Origin: ZLKRG08 sp963977625
Lineage (GTDB): Bacteria; Actinomycetota; Actinomycetes; Nanopelagicales; Nanopelagicaceae
Length of the DNA: 14,742 bases
Direction: 5' to 3'
Assembly (NCBI GenBank): GCA_963977625.1
Contig: CAXBPX010000024.1
Location: 1-14,742, forward strand
This document shows positions 1 to 6,124 of the stretch, in pieces. The notes under the pieces are model-generated. The model was not told where the DNA came from. It worked only from the letters and a program-made list of their open reading frames with translations, and made no database searches. How positions within the stretch are numbered: the first letter of the stretch is position 1; the number at the start of each line of letters is the position of its first letter. Both the position numbers and the translations under genes were made by a program.

Positions 1-2
1 AG

Positions 3-479
3 GGTGTTGGTCGTGATGGCGTTGATAAGCGTATTGACGTAATTGCAACTGCACTTCGTGCAGGTGTGACTGCTCCAGCGCTTGCGGATTTAGAACTTGC
101 ATATGCTCCACCATTTAGCTCTGCAAAAGATCCAGTAAATATGTTGGGTTACATCGCTGAGAATGTAATTTCAGGAATTACAGAAACAGCTCAGTGGAGC
201 GAGTTAGATAAGTACAAATCAGAAGGCTATGCATTTATCGATGTTCGTTCCGCTTCCGAATTTGCAAACGGCACAATTCCAGGATCTGTAAACATTCCAG
301 TTGATGAAATGCGTGAACGCCACCTAGAGATCAACAATAAGAAAGTTATTGTTAATTGTCAGGTAGGCCAACGTGGTCATGTTGCAACAATGTTGCTCCG
401 CTCACTTGGATACGATGCAAAGAATTTAGATGGCGGATATCTGACATGGATCAATTCGCCGGCAGCTAATAAGAATTAA
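3..479 (+). CDS. CoA-disulfide-reductase-like flavoprotein with C-terminal rhodanese domain (3' part only)
   Basis: The reading frame is open from the first bases, so the gene starts upstream of the window. The first visible residues include DKRIDVIATALRAG and AYAPPFSSAKDPVN, the typical end of the dimerisation domain of pyridine nucleotide-disulfide oxidoreductases of the CoA-disulfide reductase / NADH-dependent persulfide reductase type. A rhodanese domain follows, containing FIDVRSASEF, GSVNIPVDEMR and the active-site loop NCQVGQRG with its catalytic Cys, and ending GGYLTW. In the family, the rhodanese Cys carries sulfane sulfur and the flavin part reduces CoA disulfide, CoA persulfide or polysulfide with NAD(P)H. 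The GTG at 66 is internal and is not the start. A Cys-rich small gene follows after 42 bases, and a sulfide:quinone oxidoreductase operon lies beyond that, which supports a role in reactive sulfur metabolism. The exact substrate is an inference. Confidence 0.88.
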   Translation, partial: GVGRDGVDKRIDVIATALRAGVTAPALADLELAYAPPFSSAKDPVNMLGYIAENVISGITETAQWSELDKYKSEGYAFIDVRSASEFANGTIPGSVNIPVDEMRERHLEINNKKVIVNCQVGQRGHVATMLLRSLGYDAKNLDGGYLTWINSPAANKN

Positions 480-521
480 GTTAAAAGAAACAAGAATTTA
501 CAGAAAAAGAAAGAGGAAACT

Positions 522-701
522 ATGTGCTCAAGAACCACCTGCTTTAACTGCAAGAAGCCAACCTGGTCAGGTTGCGGCAATCACATTGAGATTGCGTTAG
601 CTGGAGTGCCAAAGAATCAGCGCTGCAAGTGCACCAAAGCAGAGCTTGAAGCAGCGCGTGCTGCTAGAGGCGGATTCTTTTCACGAATATTTGGAAAATA
701 G
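522..701 (+). CDS. Small Cys-rich protein, putative metal-binding (59 aa)
   Basis: This 59-residue ORF begins ATG at 522, preceded by a good Shine-Dalgarno, AAGAGG at 511-516. It contains five more Cys besides Cys2: TTCFNCKKPTW (CxxC), SGCGNH, and QRCKCTKAE. The N-terminal CxxC, the conserved TW-GCG-H stretch and the VPKNQRCKC stretch resemble a family of small actinobacterial conserved proteins of unknown function that I recognise only by pattern. The Cys spacing would fit a zinc ribbon. The C-terminus is basic and aromatic (GGFFSRIFGK). It lies 42 bases after the rhodanese fusion gene on the same strand, so it is probably co-transcribed with it. The long inverted repeat at 714-763 closes the unit. 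No function is assigned. Confidence 0.75.
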   Translation: MCSRTTCFNCKKPTWSGCGNHIEIALAGVPKNQRCKCTKAELEAARAARGGFFSRIFGK

Positions 702-713
702 TATTTAGTTCTT

Positions 714-763
714 AAAACTATCTTGATGTAGAGATATAAGTATCTAGACATCAAGATAGTTTT
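714..763. repeat. Long inverted repeat: terminator and/or paired MarR-type operators
   Basis: Two perfect 16-base arms face each other: AAAACTATCTTGATGT at 714-729 and ACATCAAGATAGTTTT at 748-763. An inner stem, AGATA 732-736 with TATCT 741-745, closes on the loop TAAG. The right arm ends in T residues and is followed by ACTTTTT, so as RNA it could be a bidirectional Rho-independent terminator for the upstream pair of genes. Read as DNA, the element is also two back-to-back 18-base imperfect palindromes, TATCTTGATGTAGAGATA (719-736) and TATCTAGACATCAAGATA (741-758). They are centred 22 bases apart and each carries TATCT...AGATA ends, as in many MarR-family operators. Both readings are possible. 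Confidence 0.6.
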
Positions 764-858
764 ACTTTTTCTATCTGTTAGGTCACAGCGCTATCACTAA
801 GTATTTAAAAAGACAGTGATTTTGTCTGACAGATTACACTCTTATTTCGCAAATAGGT

Positions 859-881
859 CTAACTTGAAATTAGCAAGTTAG
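859..881. promoter_or_regulatory. Inverted repeat abutting the Shine-Dalgarno of the sulfide oxidoreductase gene
   Basis: CTAACTTG (859-866) and CAAGTTAG (874-881) form a perfect 8-base dyad with a 7-base spacer. The right arm runs into the ribosome-binding sequence AGGAGAG at 880-886, ahead of ATG 892. It could be a protein operator or a small RNA hairpin that partly hides the Shine-Dalgarno. A weak -10-like hexamer TACACT lies at 835-840, but I see no convincing -35 at the right distance. A second short dyad, ATCACT 793-798 with AGTGAT 815-820, lies upstream. The regulator is unknown. Confidence 0.4.
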
Positions 882-891
882 GAGAGACATT

Positions 892-2133
892 ATGCGAAAA
901 CTTGTCATATTAGGTGCAGGAACTGCCGGCACAATGGTGGCAAACCACCTCAGTAAACATCTTAATAAATCAGATTGGCAAATAACGATCATCGATAAAG
1001 ATGACGACCATTTATATCAACCAGGTTTGTTGCTCTTACCTTTTGGTGTCTATAAAAAAGATCAACTTATTAAACCTAGAAAACGTCAAGTAAACGAACG
1101 AGTCAATTTCATATTTTCTGAAATTGAAAAAATTGAAGCCGACAACAATAAAGTCATTCTAAAGAGCTCTGAAGAAATTGAATATGACTATTTAATTGTT
1201 GCGACAGGCACTACACCTCGTCCAGATCAAACCCCTGGATTAGATGATCCTGCAATTTGGTATCGAAGTGCTTTTGATTTTTATACTCTTGAAGGTTCGG
1301 TTGCACTTCAGAAAGCATTAGAGAATTTCCCTGGCGGAAAGATGGTTGTACATATAACTGAATTGCCCCTTAAATGTCCAGTTGCGCCATTGGAATTTGC
1401 ATTTCTAGCTGATTCATATTTTAAGAAACGTGGCATTCGAGACAAGGTACAAATTCATTATGTAACACCGCTAGAAGGTGCTTTTACCAAACCAGTATGT
1501 TCCAAAACGCTGGGTTACTTGCTAGAGGAACGAGATATCCAGCTAGAGACAGACTATGTAATTGAAAGAGTAGATCCTGAAACGAAAACTATGTATTCAA
1601 TGGACGAAAGAGAAATTAAATTCGATCTTCTCGTTACTGTTCCATTAAATATGGGCGCAGATTTTATCGGAGCATCAGGTTTAGGCGATGAATTGAATTA
1701 TTTGCCCGTAGATAAGGAAACTTTTCTTTCAACAGATTACAAAAACATTTTTGCCTTAGGTGATGCGAGCAACATTCCTGCCTCAAAAGCAGGTTCCGTG
1801 GCACATTTCGCGGTAGAAGTTTTCGCAGAGAACTTTGTTAATTATGTTAATAACTTACCTATGGAAAAGAAGTTTGATGGTCATGCTAATTGCTTTATTG
1901 AGTCCGGAAACGGTAAGGGCCTATTAATCGATTTTAATTACACAACAGAACCACTTCCTGGAAAGTTTCCACTTCCAGTAGTTGGACCTATGCCTCTATT
2001 AAAAGAGAGTCATATAAATCATCTAGGGAAACTGGCCTTTAGGTGGATTTACTGGAACATGTTATTGCCAGGAAGAAAGTTGCCTATTTCAACATCAATG
2101 CAGATGGCCGGCAAGAAAAAAGTCGAAGGCTAG
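892..2133 (+). CDS. sqr: Sulfide:quinone oxidoreductase-like FAD flavoprotein
   Basis: This 413-residue protein has the N-terminal dinucleotide-binding motif LVILGAGTAG (residues 4-13), the second fold strand LIVATGT (101-107) and the flavin-binding IFALGDASN (286-294). Cys162 in LKCPVAPLEF and Cys334 in HANCFIESGNGKG sit where the two redox cysteines of sulfide:quinone reductases lie. Cys203 is extra, and no Cys is seen near residue 128, where some classes carry a third. The tail after residue 375 (HLGKLAFRWIYWNMLLPG) is aromatic and amphipathic, as expected for membrane attachment near the quinone. The family oxidises sulfide to sulfane sulfur or polysulfide and reduces the quinone pool. 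ATG 892 follows AGGAGAG with good spacing. The stop TAG lies inside the Shine-Dalgarno of the next gene, so the genes are coupled. A flavocytochrome-c-type or other sulfur substrate cannot be excluded. Confidence 0.82.
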   Translation: MRKLVILGAGTAGTMVANHLSKHLNKSDWQITIIDKDDDHLYQPGLLLLPFGVYKKDQLIKPRKRQVNERVNFIFSEIEKIEADNNKVILKSSEEIEYDYLIVATGTTPRPDQTPGLDDPAIWYRSAFDFYTLEGSVALQKALENFPGGKMVVHITELPLKCPVAPLEFAFLADSYFKKRGIRDKVQIHYVTPLEGAFTKPVCSKTLGYLLEERDIQLETDYVIERVDPETKTMYSMDEREIKFDLLVTVPLNMGADFIGASGLGDELNYLPVDKETFLSTDYKNIFALGDASNIPASKAGSVAHFAVEVFAENFVNYVNNLPMEKKFDGHANCFIESGNGKGLLIDFNYTTEPLPGKFPLPVVGPMPLLKESHINHLGKLAFRWIYWNMLLPGRKLPISTSMQMAGKKKVEG

Positions 2134-2142
2134 GAGAGAAAA

Positions 2143-2457
2143 ATGCCTACTATGGAGATTGCAGGAAAGTCCGTTCAGGTAAATGAGGAAGGTTTCTTGA
2201 CGGAATATGACGAATGGAGCGAAGAGGTTGCTCGAGAGCTCGCAAAGAATATTGAAATCGAATTAACTGATGCACATTGGGCAATGGTCAATTTCATGAG
2301 GAGTGATTTTAAAGAGAAGGGAGAGTCACCTACTTCTAGAAGAATGCAAGTTGCAGGTGGGTTCCCAGTAAAAGATCAGTTCAACTTATTTCCAAAGAAA
2401 CCAGCTAAAAAGATGGCATATATAGCTGGTGTTCCAAAACCAAAAGGATGTGTTTGA
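2143..2457 (+). CDS. TusE/DsrC-family sulfur-carrier protein (single-Cys type)
   Basis: This 104-residue protein has the layout of the TusE/DsrC family: EEGFLTEYDEWSEEVA near the N-terminus, LTDAHWAMVNFMR in the middle, and the flexible arm IAGVPKPKGCV at the end. The penultimate Cys103 is the universal persulfide-accepting cysteine of the family. The second cysteine of dissimilatory DsrC, eleven residues upstream, is absent (Ala92 is there). The protein is therefore TusE-like or DsrC-like in carrying sulfur, not a DsrC that makes an intramolecular trisulfide. It is placed between the sulfide oxidoreductase and a DsrE-like gene, which argues for accepting sulfur from one of them. The start ATG 2143 follows TAGGAGAG, which includes the preceding stop codon. 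The next ATG lies one base after this gene's stop. Confidence 0.85.
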   Translation: MPTMEIAGKSVQVNEEGFLTEYDEWSEEVARELAKNIEIELTDAHWAMVNFMRSDFKEKGESPTSRRMQVAGGFPVKDQFNLFPKKPAKKMAYIAGVPKPKGCV

Positions 2458-2458
2458 A

Positions 2459-2977
2459 ATGAATGATAAGAAATTAGTTCCTGATTTTGACTCAGGTTCA
2501 AGCGAGGGAAGAAAACTGGCAATCATTTGCTCAAAAGGAAATCTTGATATGGCTTACCCGGGACTCATTTTGGGTAACGCTGCTCTTGGTGAAGGTGTTG
2601 AGACGCACTTGTTTTTCACATTTTGGGGATTCGACATGATTATTAAGTCACGCGCTGAAAACCTACAATTCAGCCCAGCAGGCAATACTGCTTTACATAT
2701 TCCGGGTACAGACTTACACATGCCTCAAGCTTTTGCTCCAGCAATGACAGGTATGGCAACTGGAATGCTTAAGAAGCAATTGGAACAACTACAAATTCCA
2801 CCAGTTCCAGATTTCTTAGATCAAATCACGGCAGCAGGCGGACATCTTTGGGCCTGTCGTTTATCTGCGGATATGAATAAAGTGGATGAACATGACTTGA
2901 GAGAAGACGTCGAAGGAATCATTAGCGCCTCTGACTTTATTGAAATGACCGACGGAGCCCAGTTGTTGTTTATCTGA
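2459..2977 (+). CDS. DsrE/DsrF-like sulfurtransferase-type protein
   Basis: I chose ATG 2459 (172 aa) over an upstream in-frame GTG at 2429, because AAAGGA at 2443-2448 is well placed for 2459 and the extra ten residues would only re-read the preceding gene. The fold signature of DsrE-like proteins is visible: LAIICSKGNLDMAYPGLILGNAALGEG, then HLFFTFWGFDMI, then LWACRLSADM, ending in GAQLLFI. Cys24 and Cys133 sit at the two positions where DsrE2-type proteins usually keep cysteines. Such proteins move persulfide sulfur between partners, often a TusE/DsrC protein or TusA. No strong membrane helices are seen. It is the last gene of the three-gene operon, followed by hairpins at 2993-3045. Confidence 0.8.
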   Translation: MNDKKLVPDFDSGSSEGRKLAIICSKGNLDMAYPGLILGNAALGEGVETHLFFTFWGFDMIIKSRAENLQFSPAGNTALHIPGTDLHMPQAFAPAMTGMATGMLKKQLEQLQIPPVPDFLDQITAAGGHLWACRLSADMNKVDEHDLREDVEGIISASDFIEMTDGAQLLFI

Positions 2978-2985
2978 TAACCAAA

Positions 2986-3084
2986 GAGGGATTTCTTGGC
3001 AAAGATGTCTCTCTGAAAGCCAAGAACGCGTAAAAACGCGGTTTTGTCCCTCGTCTCGGGTTGAATATCTCCCGTGGCGAGGGA
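2986..3084 (+). ncRNA. Structured intergenic RNA candidate with alternative pairing ahead of adnA
   Basis: Three inverted repeats are stacked in this gap. TTCTTGGC 2993-3000 pairs with GCCAAGAA 3019-3026 (perfect). CGCGT 3027-3031 pairs with ACGCG 3036-3040. TCCCTCG 3047-3053 pairs with CGAGGGA 3078-3084, with an inner stem CGGG 3057-3060 / CCCG 3071-3074. The stretch TCCCTC can instead pair with GAGGGA at 2986-2991, enclosing the first two hairpins in a three-way junction and freeing the GTG start of adnA at 3074. This geometry resembles a switchable leader. I do not recognise a known riboswitch class, and the stems could instead belong to separate terminator elements. Confidence 0.35.
3025..3045 (+). 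terminator. Probable weak Rho-independent terminator of the sulfur operon
   Basis: The GC-rich stem CGCGT / ACGCG (3027-3031 with 3036-3040) has an AAAA loop and can be extended by AA 3025-3026 with TT 3042-3043 across one bulged G. It is followed by TTTT at 3042-3045. It lies 47 bases after the stop of the DsrE-like gene. The T-run is short, so termination may be partial. Confidence 0.45.
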
Positions 3085-6000
3085 TAAATCTGTAACAAGC
3101 AATATTTCTCTTAAACGACGTCCAATTGCTAGGAAGACATTTCAATTAACAACCGCTCAACAAAGTGCAGTCGAACTCCGCGGCAAGCCGCTGATTCTTA
3201 GCGGTGGTCCAGGATCTGGCAAAACCACAGTATTAATTGAAGCTGCAATTTCGCGAATCAATTCTGGACAAGATCCAAATTCGATTCTCTTATTAACATT
3301 TGGTCGCGAACGTGCTTCTGAACTTCGTGACGCAATCGCATTACAAACTTCGCAAACGATGCTTGAACCACTTGCACGTACTTTTCATGCGCTAGCGCAT
3401 TCAATTTTAAAGGCTGAAGGACATAATCCAATTCTTCTTTCAGGTCCAGAGCAAGAAGGTTGGATCCGACAATTAGTTGATGGTGTTGATTGGCCAACTG
3501 AACTCCAACCTGCACTACACACTCGTGGCTTTGTACGCGAACTTCGTGATTTGATGTTACGAGCCACTGAGCGAGGCTGGACACCAGATGATTTAGATGC
3601 AAATGGACAAAAGTACAAGGAAGAGTTCTGGATTGCCGCTAGTAAATTTTGGAAGAGTTACATCGGAACACTGATTCTGGTTGATGCTGATCACGGTGAA
3701 CCAAAGGAACGTTTAGATTCCGCGCAACTGGTATGGCGTGCAGCAAATGTCACTCGCAACGCATTCAAGAACCAATTCAAAACTATCTTGGTAGATGAGT
3801 TCCAAGAGAGCGATAAAGCCCAACGTGCGCTCTTATCTAATATCGCAACTGACGATTTAGTGATTGCAGTAGATCCATATAGCACCGTAGGTCGATTCAG
3901 AGGCGCAGATCCTGACGGACTTCAAGAAGCGTTGGCACCTTACTTAGCAGCGGGCAATTCGATACATTTAACAGAAAATTTCCGTGCCAGCAGCGCTGTG
4001 CATTTATTTTTAGAGAAAGTAGCTGGCGAATTTCCAAAAGCTCCAGATATTCAGAGTTCTCGCGGCGAAATCGCAGGTTCGGTAATGGCTGAATGCTTTG
4101 TAGATGGCGCAAATGAAGCTTCGTTTATCGCAGATAAATTACAACGTGCACATTTACAGAGCGGACTTAATTGGTCTGACATGGCAGTGATTTTTAGATC
4201 GCCGGCACAAAATGGGGCGGTGCGAAGCGCATTGATGCGTTATGGCATTCCAGTAGCAGGCGAATTACAAGTACTTGCAGAAAATGCTTCGATTGCGCCA
4301 TTTTTGTTGATGGCCGAAGCTGCAATAACTGGAAATATTGATTTAACTACTGCCGAACAATTATTACTTTCTGAATTTGGTGGCGCAGATTCAATCTCTT
4401 TTCGCCGAATGCGCCGAGAGTTAGTTACCAAATATTCCGGCAAAACCGGGCTCAGTGGTTCTGAACTAATTTGCAAAGCAATTACTGATGGCCAATTTGA
4501 AATTGAAAGCGGCGCTGCACTAATTAGATTGCATGAATTATTTACCACTGCAGAACGTACTGCCAAGAAAAAGAGCAGCCAACCCGAAGATTTGCTCTGG
4601 GCAATTTGGTCAAATGCTAAAACTTCAGATAATGAATTAGTAAGTGATGCTTGGCGCAACCGTGCGCTCAAAGGTGGGGTGCGCGGTGCTAATGCAGATC
4701 GTGATTTAGATGCCATGTTGCAATTATTTGAATCTGCCAGAAGATTTGGTCAGAGATTTAAATATGCCAATTTGGGTCAATTCTTTAAAGATATCCGCAA
4801 ATCTGAAATTGCAGGCGATGTGATAACTGCAAAAGGTCAACGCCCTGATGTGGTGGAATTACTGACGCCATTTTCTGCTAAAGGTCGAGAATGGAAATTA
4901 GTAGTTGTCGCAGGTGTTCAAGAAGGAATCTGGCCAAATTTGCGGATCCGTGGTTCGTTACTTGGATCCGAACGATTAGCTGAAAGAGACCGAAACCCAG
5001 ATTTAGCTGCCATCGAATTAGAGCTAGTGGCTAAGGCTGCGGTGGCCATAGATGAATTACGGCTATTTTATGCAGCTATTTCACGGGCTAGCCAAGATTT
5101 AATTATTACCGCTGTCGATCGCGAAGAAGATCAACCTTCTACTTACTTTGATTTAGCTTACGAATTCTGCAACCCCGATTTACCAATTGAAGCGAAACGA
5201 AATATTTTAAAAGCAGAGAATTTATTAAGCACTGCGCATGTGGTCTCCAAATTACGCACGCAAGTGATCAATCAAGGTTCTAAAGAAGCTGCTGCGACTT
5301 TAAAAGCGTTGGCAGCTTCCGGAATTGCAGGCGCAGATCCAGCTGACTGGTATGGCATAAAACATATTTCTTCAGATGCGCCAGCAATCGCAGCGGATCA
5401 AGATGTTCGAATCTCACCAAGCGGTGTAGAAAAATTTGATGAATGCCAATTGCGTTGGTTTCTTGAAACTCATGGTGGTCAAGATGGAAACACCACAGCA
5501 CAGCTCATCGGAATTGTAATTCATAAATTTGCCGAACTTGCAGAGAAAGAAGATACAAATTTAGCGCAGCAGATTGAATTATTAGAAGCTAATTGGAAAT
5601 TGGTAGATGCCGAGACTGGTTGGATTTCAAGAACTTCAAAAGGCCGGGCAATTTTGATGTTAAAACGTTTTTACCAATATCGCGAATTTATCGCCCAGCA
5701 GAGAACTTTTAAAGAATCAGAAGCAACTTACAAATTTAATATCGGTCGCGCTTTAATTTCATGCAAAATTGATCGAATAGAAACCACGTTAGATGGCAAG
5801 TTGTATGTGGTGGACTTTAAAACCGGAAAAGGTCGCATTACCAAAAATGATGCGCTTACAGATGCGCAAATGCAAATCTATCAATATGCAGTGGGCGCAG
5901 ATACCGCAGGTGCTTCACTTGTTTATCTAGATTCTGAAAATAAAAAACCAGAAACTCGCGATCAAATGCCGATAGATCGTAAAGAAGTAGAAGCAAGAAT

Positions 6001-6124
6001 TGAAAAAACCGCAGTAGCTATGGGTGGAAAGCGTTATTTGGCGATTAAGAACAGTAATTGCCAATTCTGCCCAGTAAATACCGCTTGCCCGCTGCAAATT
6101 GAAGGTCGGGGTCTTTATGACTAA
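3074..6124 (+). CDS. adnA: AdnA-like UvrD/RecB-type helicase-nuclease subunit with Fe-S cysteines
   Basis: This 1016-residue protein joins a superfamily 1A motor to a PD-(D/E)XK nuclease. Motor motifs in order: QLTTAQQ (Q motif, 24-30), Walker A GGPGSGKT (44-51), DEFQ (241-244), ENFRAS (301-306), SAKGREW (601-607) and ISRAS with Arg671. The nuclease part has GIVIHKFAELA, IDRIE with Asp900, VVDFKTGK with Asp914 and Lys916, and a QxxxY in QMQIY. Cys791 together with Cys996, Cys999 and Cys1005 (C-x2-C-x5-C at the end) match the AddB-type 4Fe-4S arrangement that pins the nuclease domain. Mycobacterial AdnAB resects DNA double-strand breaks, and its first gene is adnA, which fits the order here. 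GTG 3074 is the only start codon between the in-frame stop at 3062 and the helicase domain. It has no clear Shine-Dalgarno and lies in a hairpin arm, so leaderless or structured translation is possible. It overlaps adnB by 8 bases. Confidence 0.85.
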   Translation: MARDKSVTSNISLKRRPIARKTFQLTTAQQSAVELRGKPLILSGGPGSGKTTVLIEAAISRINSGQDPNSILLLTFGRERASELRDAIALQTSQTMLEPLARTFHALAHSILKAEGHNPILLSGPEQEGWIRQLVDGVDWPTELQPALHTRGFVRELRDLMLRATERGWTPDDLDANGQKYKEEFWIAASKFWKSYIGTLILVDADHGEPKERLDSAQLVWRAANVTRNAFKNQFKTILVDEFQESDKAQRALLSNIATDDLVIAVDPYSTVGRFRGADPDGLQEALAPYLAAGNSIHLTENFRASSAVHLFLEKVAGEFPKAPDIQSSRGEIAGSVMAECFVDGANEASFIADKLQRAHLQSGLNWSDMAVIFRSPAQNGAVRSALMRYGIPVAGELQVLAENASIAPFLLMAEAAITGNIDLTTAEQLLLSEFGGADSISFRRMRRELVTKYSGKTGLSGSELICKAITDGQFEIESGAALIRLHELFTTAERTAKKKSSQPEDLLWAIWSNAKTSDNELVSDAWRNRALKGGVRGANADRDLDAMLQLFESARRFGQRFKYANLGQFFKDIRKSEIAGDVITAKGQRPDVVELLTPFSAKGREWKLVVVAGVQEGIWPNLRIRGSLLGSERLAERDRNPDLAAIELELVAKAAVAIDELRLFYAAISRASQDLIITAVDREEDQPSTYFDLAYEFCNPDLPIEAKRNILKAENLLSTAHVVSKLRTQVINQGSKEAAATLKALAASGIAGADPADWYGIKHISSDAPAIAADQDVRISPSGVEKFDECQLRWFLETHGGQDGNTTAQLIGIVIHKFAELAEKEDTNLAQQIELLEANWKLVDAETGWISRTSKGRAILMLKRFYQYREFIAQQRTFKESEATYKFNIGRALISCKIDRIETTLDGKLYVVDFKTGKGRITKNDALTDAQMQIYQYAVGADTAGASLVYLDSENKKPETRDQMPIDRKEVEARIEKTAVAMGGKRYLAIKNSNCQFCPVNTACPLQIEGRGLYD

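Noticed and set aside
66..479. GTG at 66 as the start of a 137-residue protein
   Set aside because: The frame is open to the first base, and residues before 66 continue the conserved C-terminal region of a flavoprotein, so this is the tail of a longer gene.
2429..2458. GTG 2429 as the start of the DsrE-like gene
   Set aside because: It lies inside the coding end of the TusE-like gene without its own ribosome-binding site. ATG 2459 has AAAGGA at good spacing.
2978..3073. LexA/SOS box or tRNA gene before adnA
   Set aside because: No GAAC-N4-GTTC-type site is seen, and the stems do not form a cloverleaf with T-loop or anticodon consensus.
2821..3145. Two overlapping minus-strand frames over the DsrE/adnA junction
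   Set aside because: They run across three hairpins and the ends of two well-supported genes. No family resemblance or ribosome-binding site is evident.
4240..4716. 158-residue minus-strand reading frame inside adnA
   Set aside because: Antisense shadow of a gene with full helicase motifs. The composition is Ser/Ala/Asn-rich with no recognisable domain.
6099..6116. TTG 6099 as the start of adnB
   Set aside because: It adds only six residues, and GAAGG at 6101-6105 points to ATG 6117.
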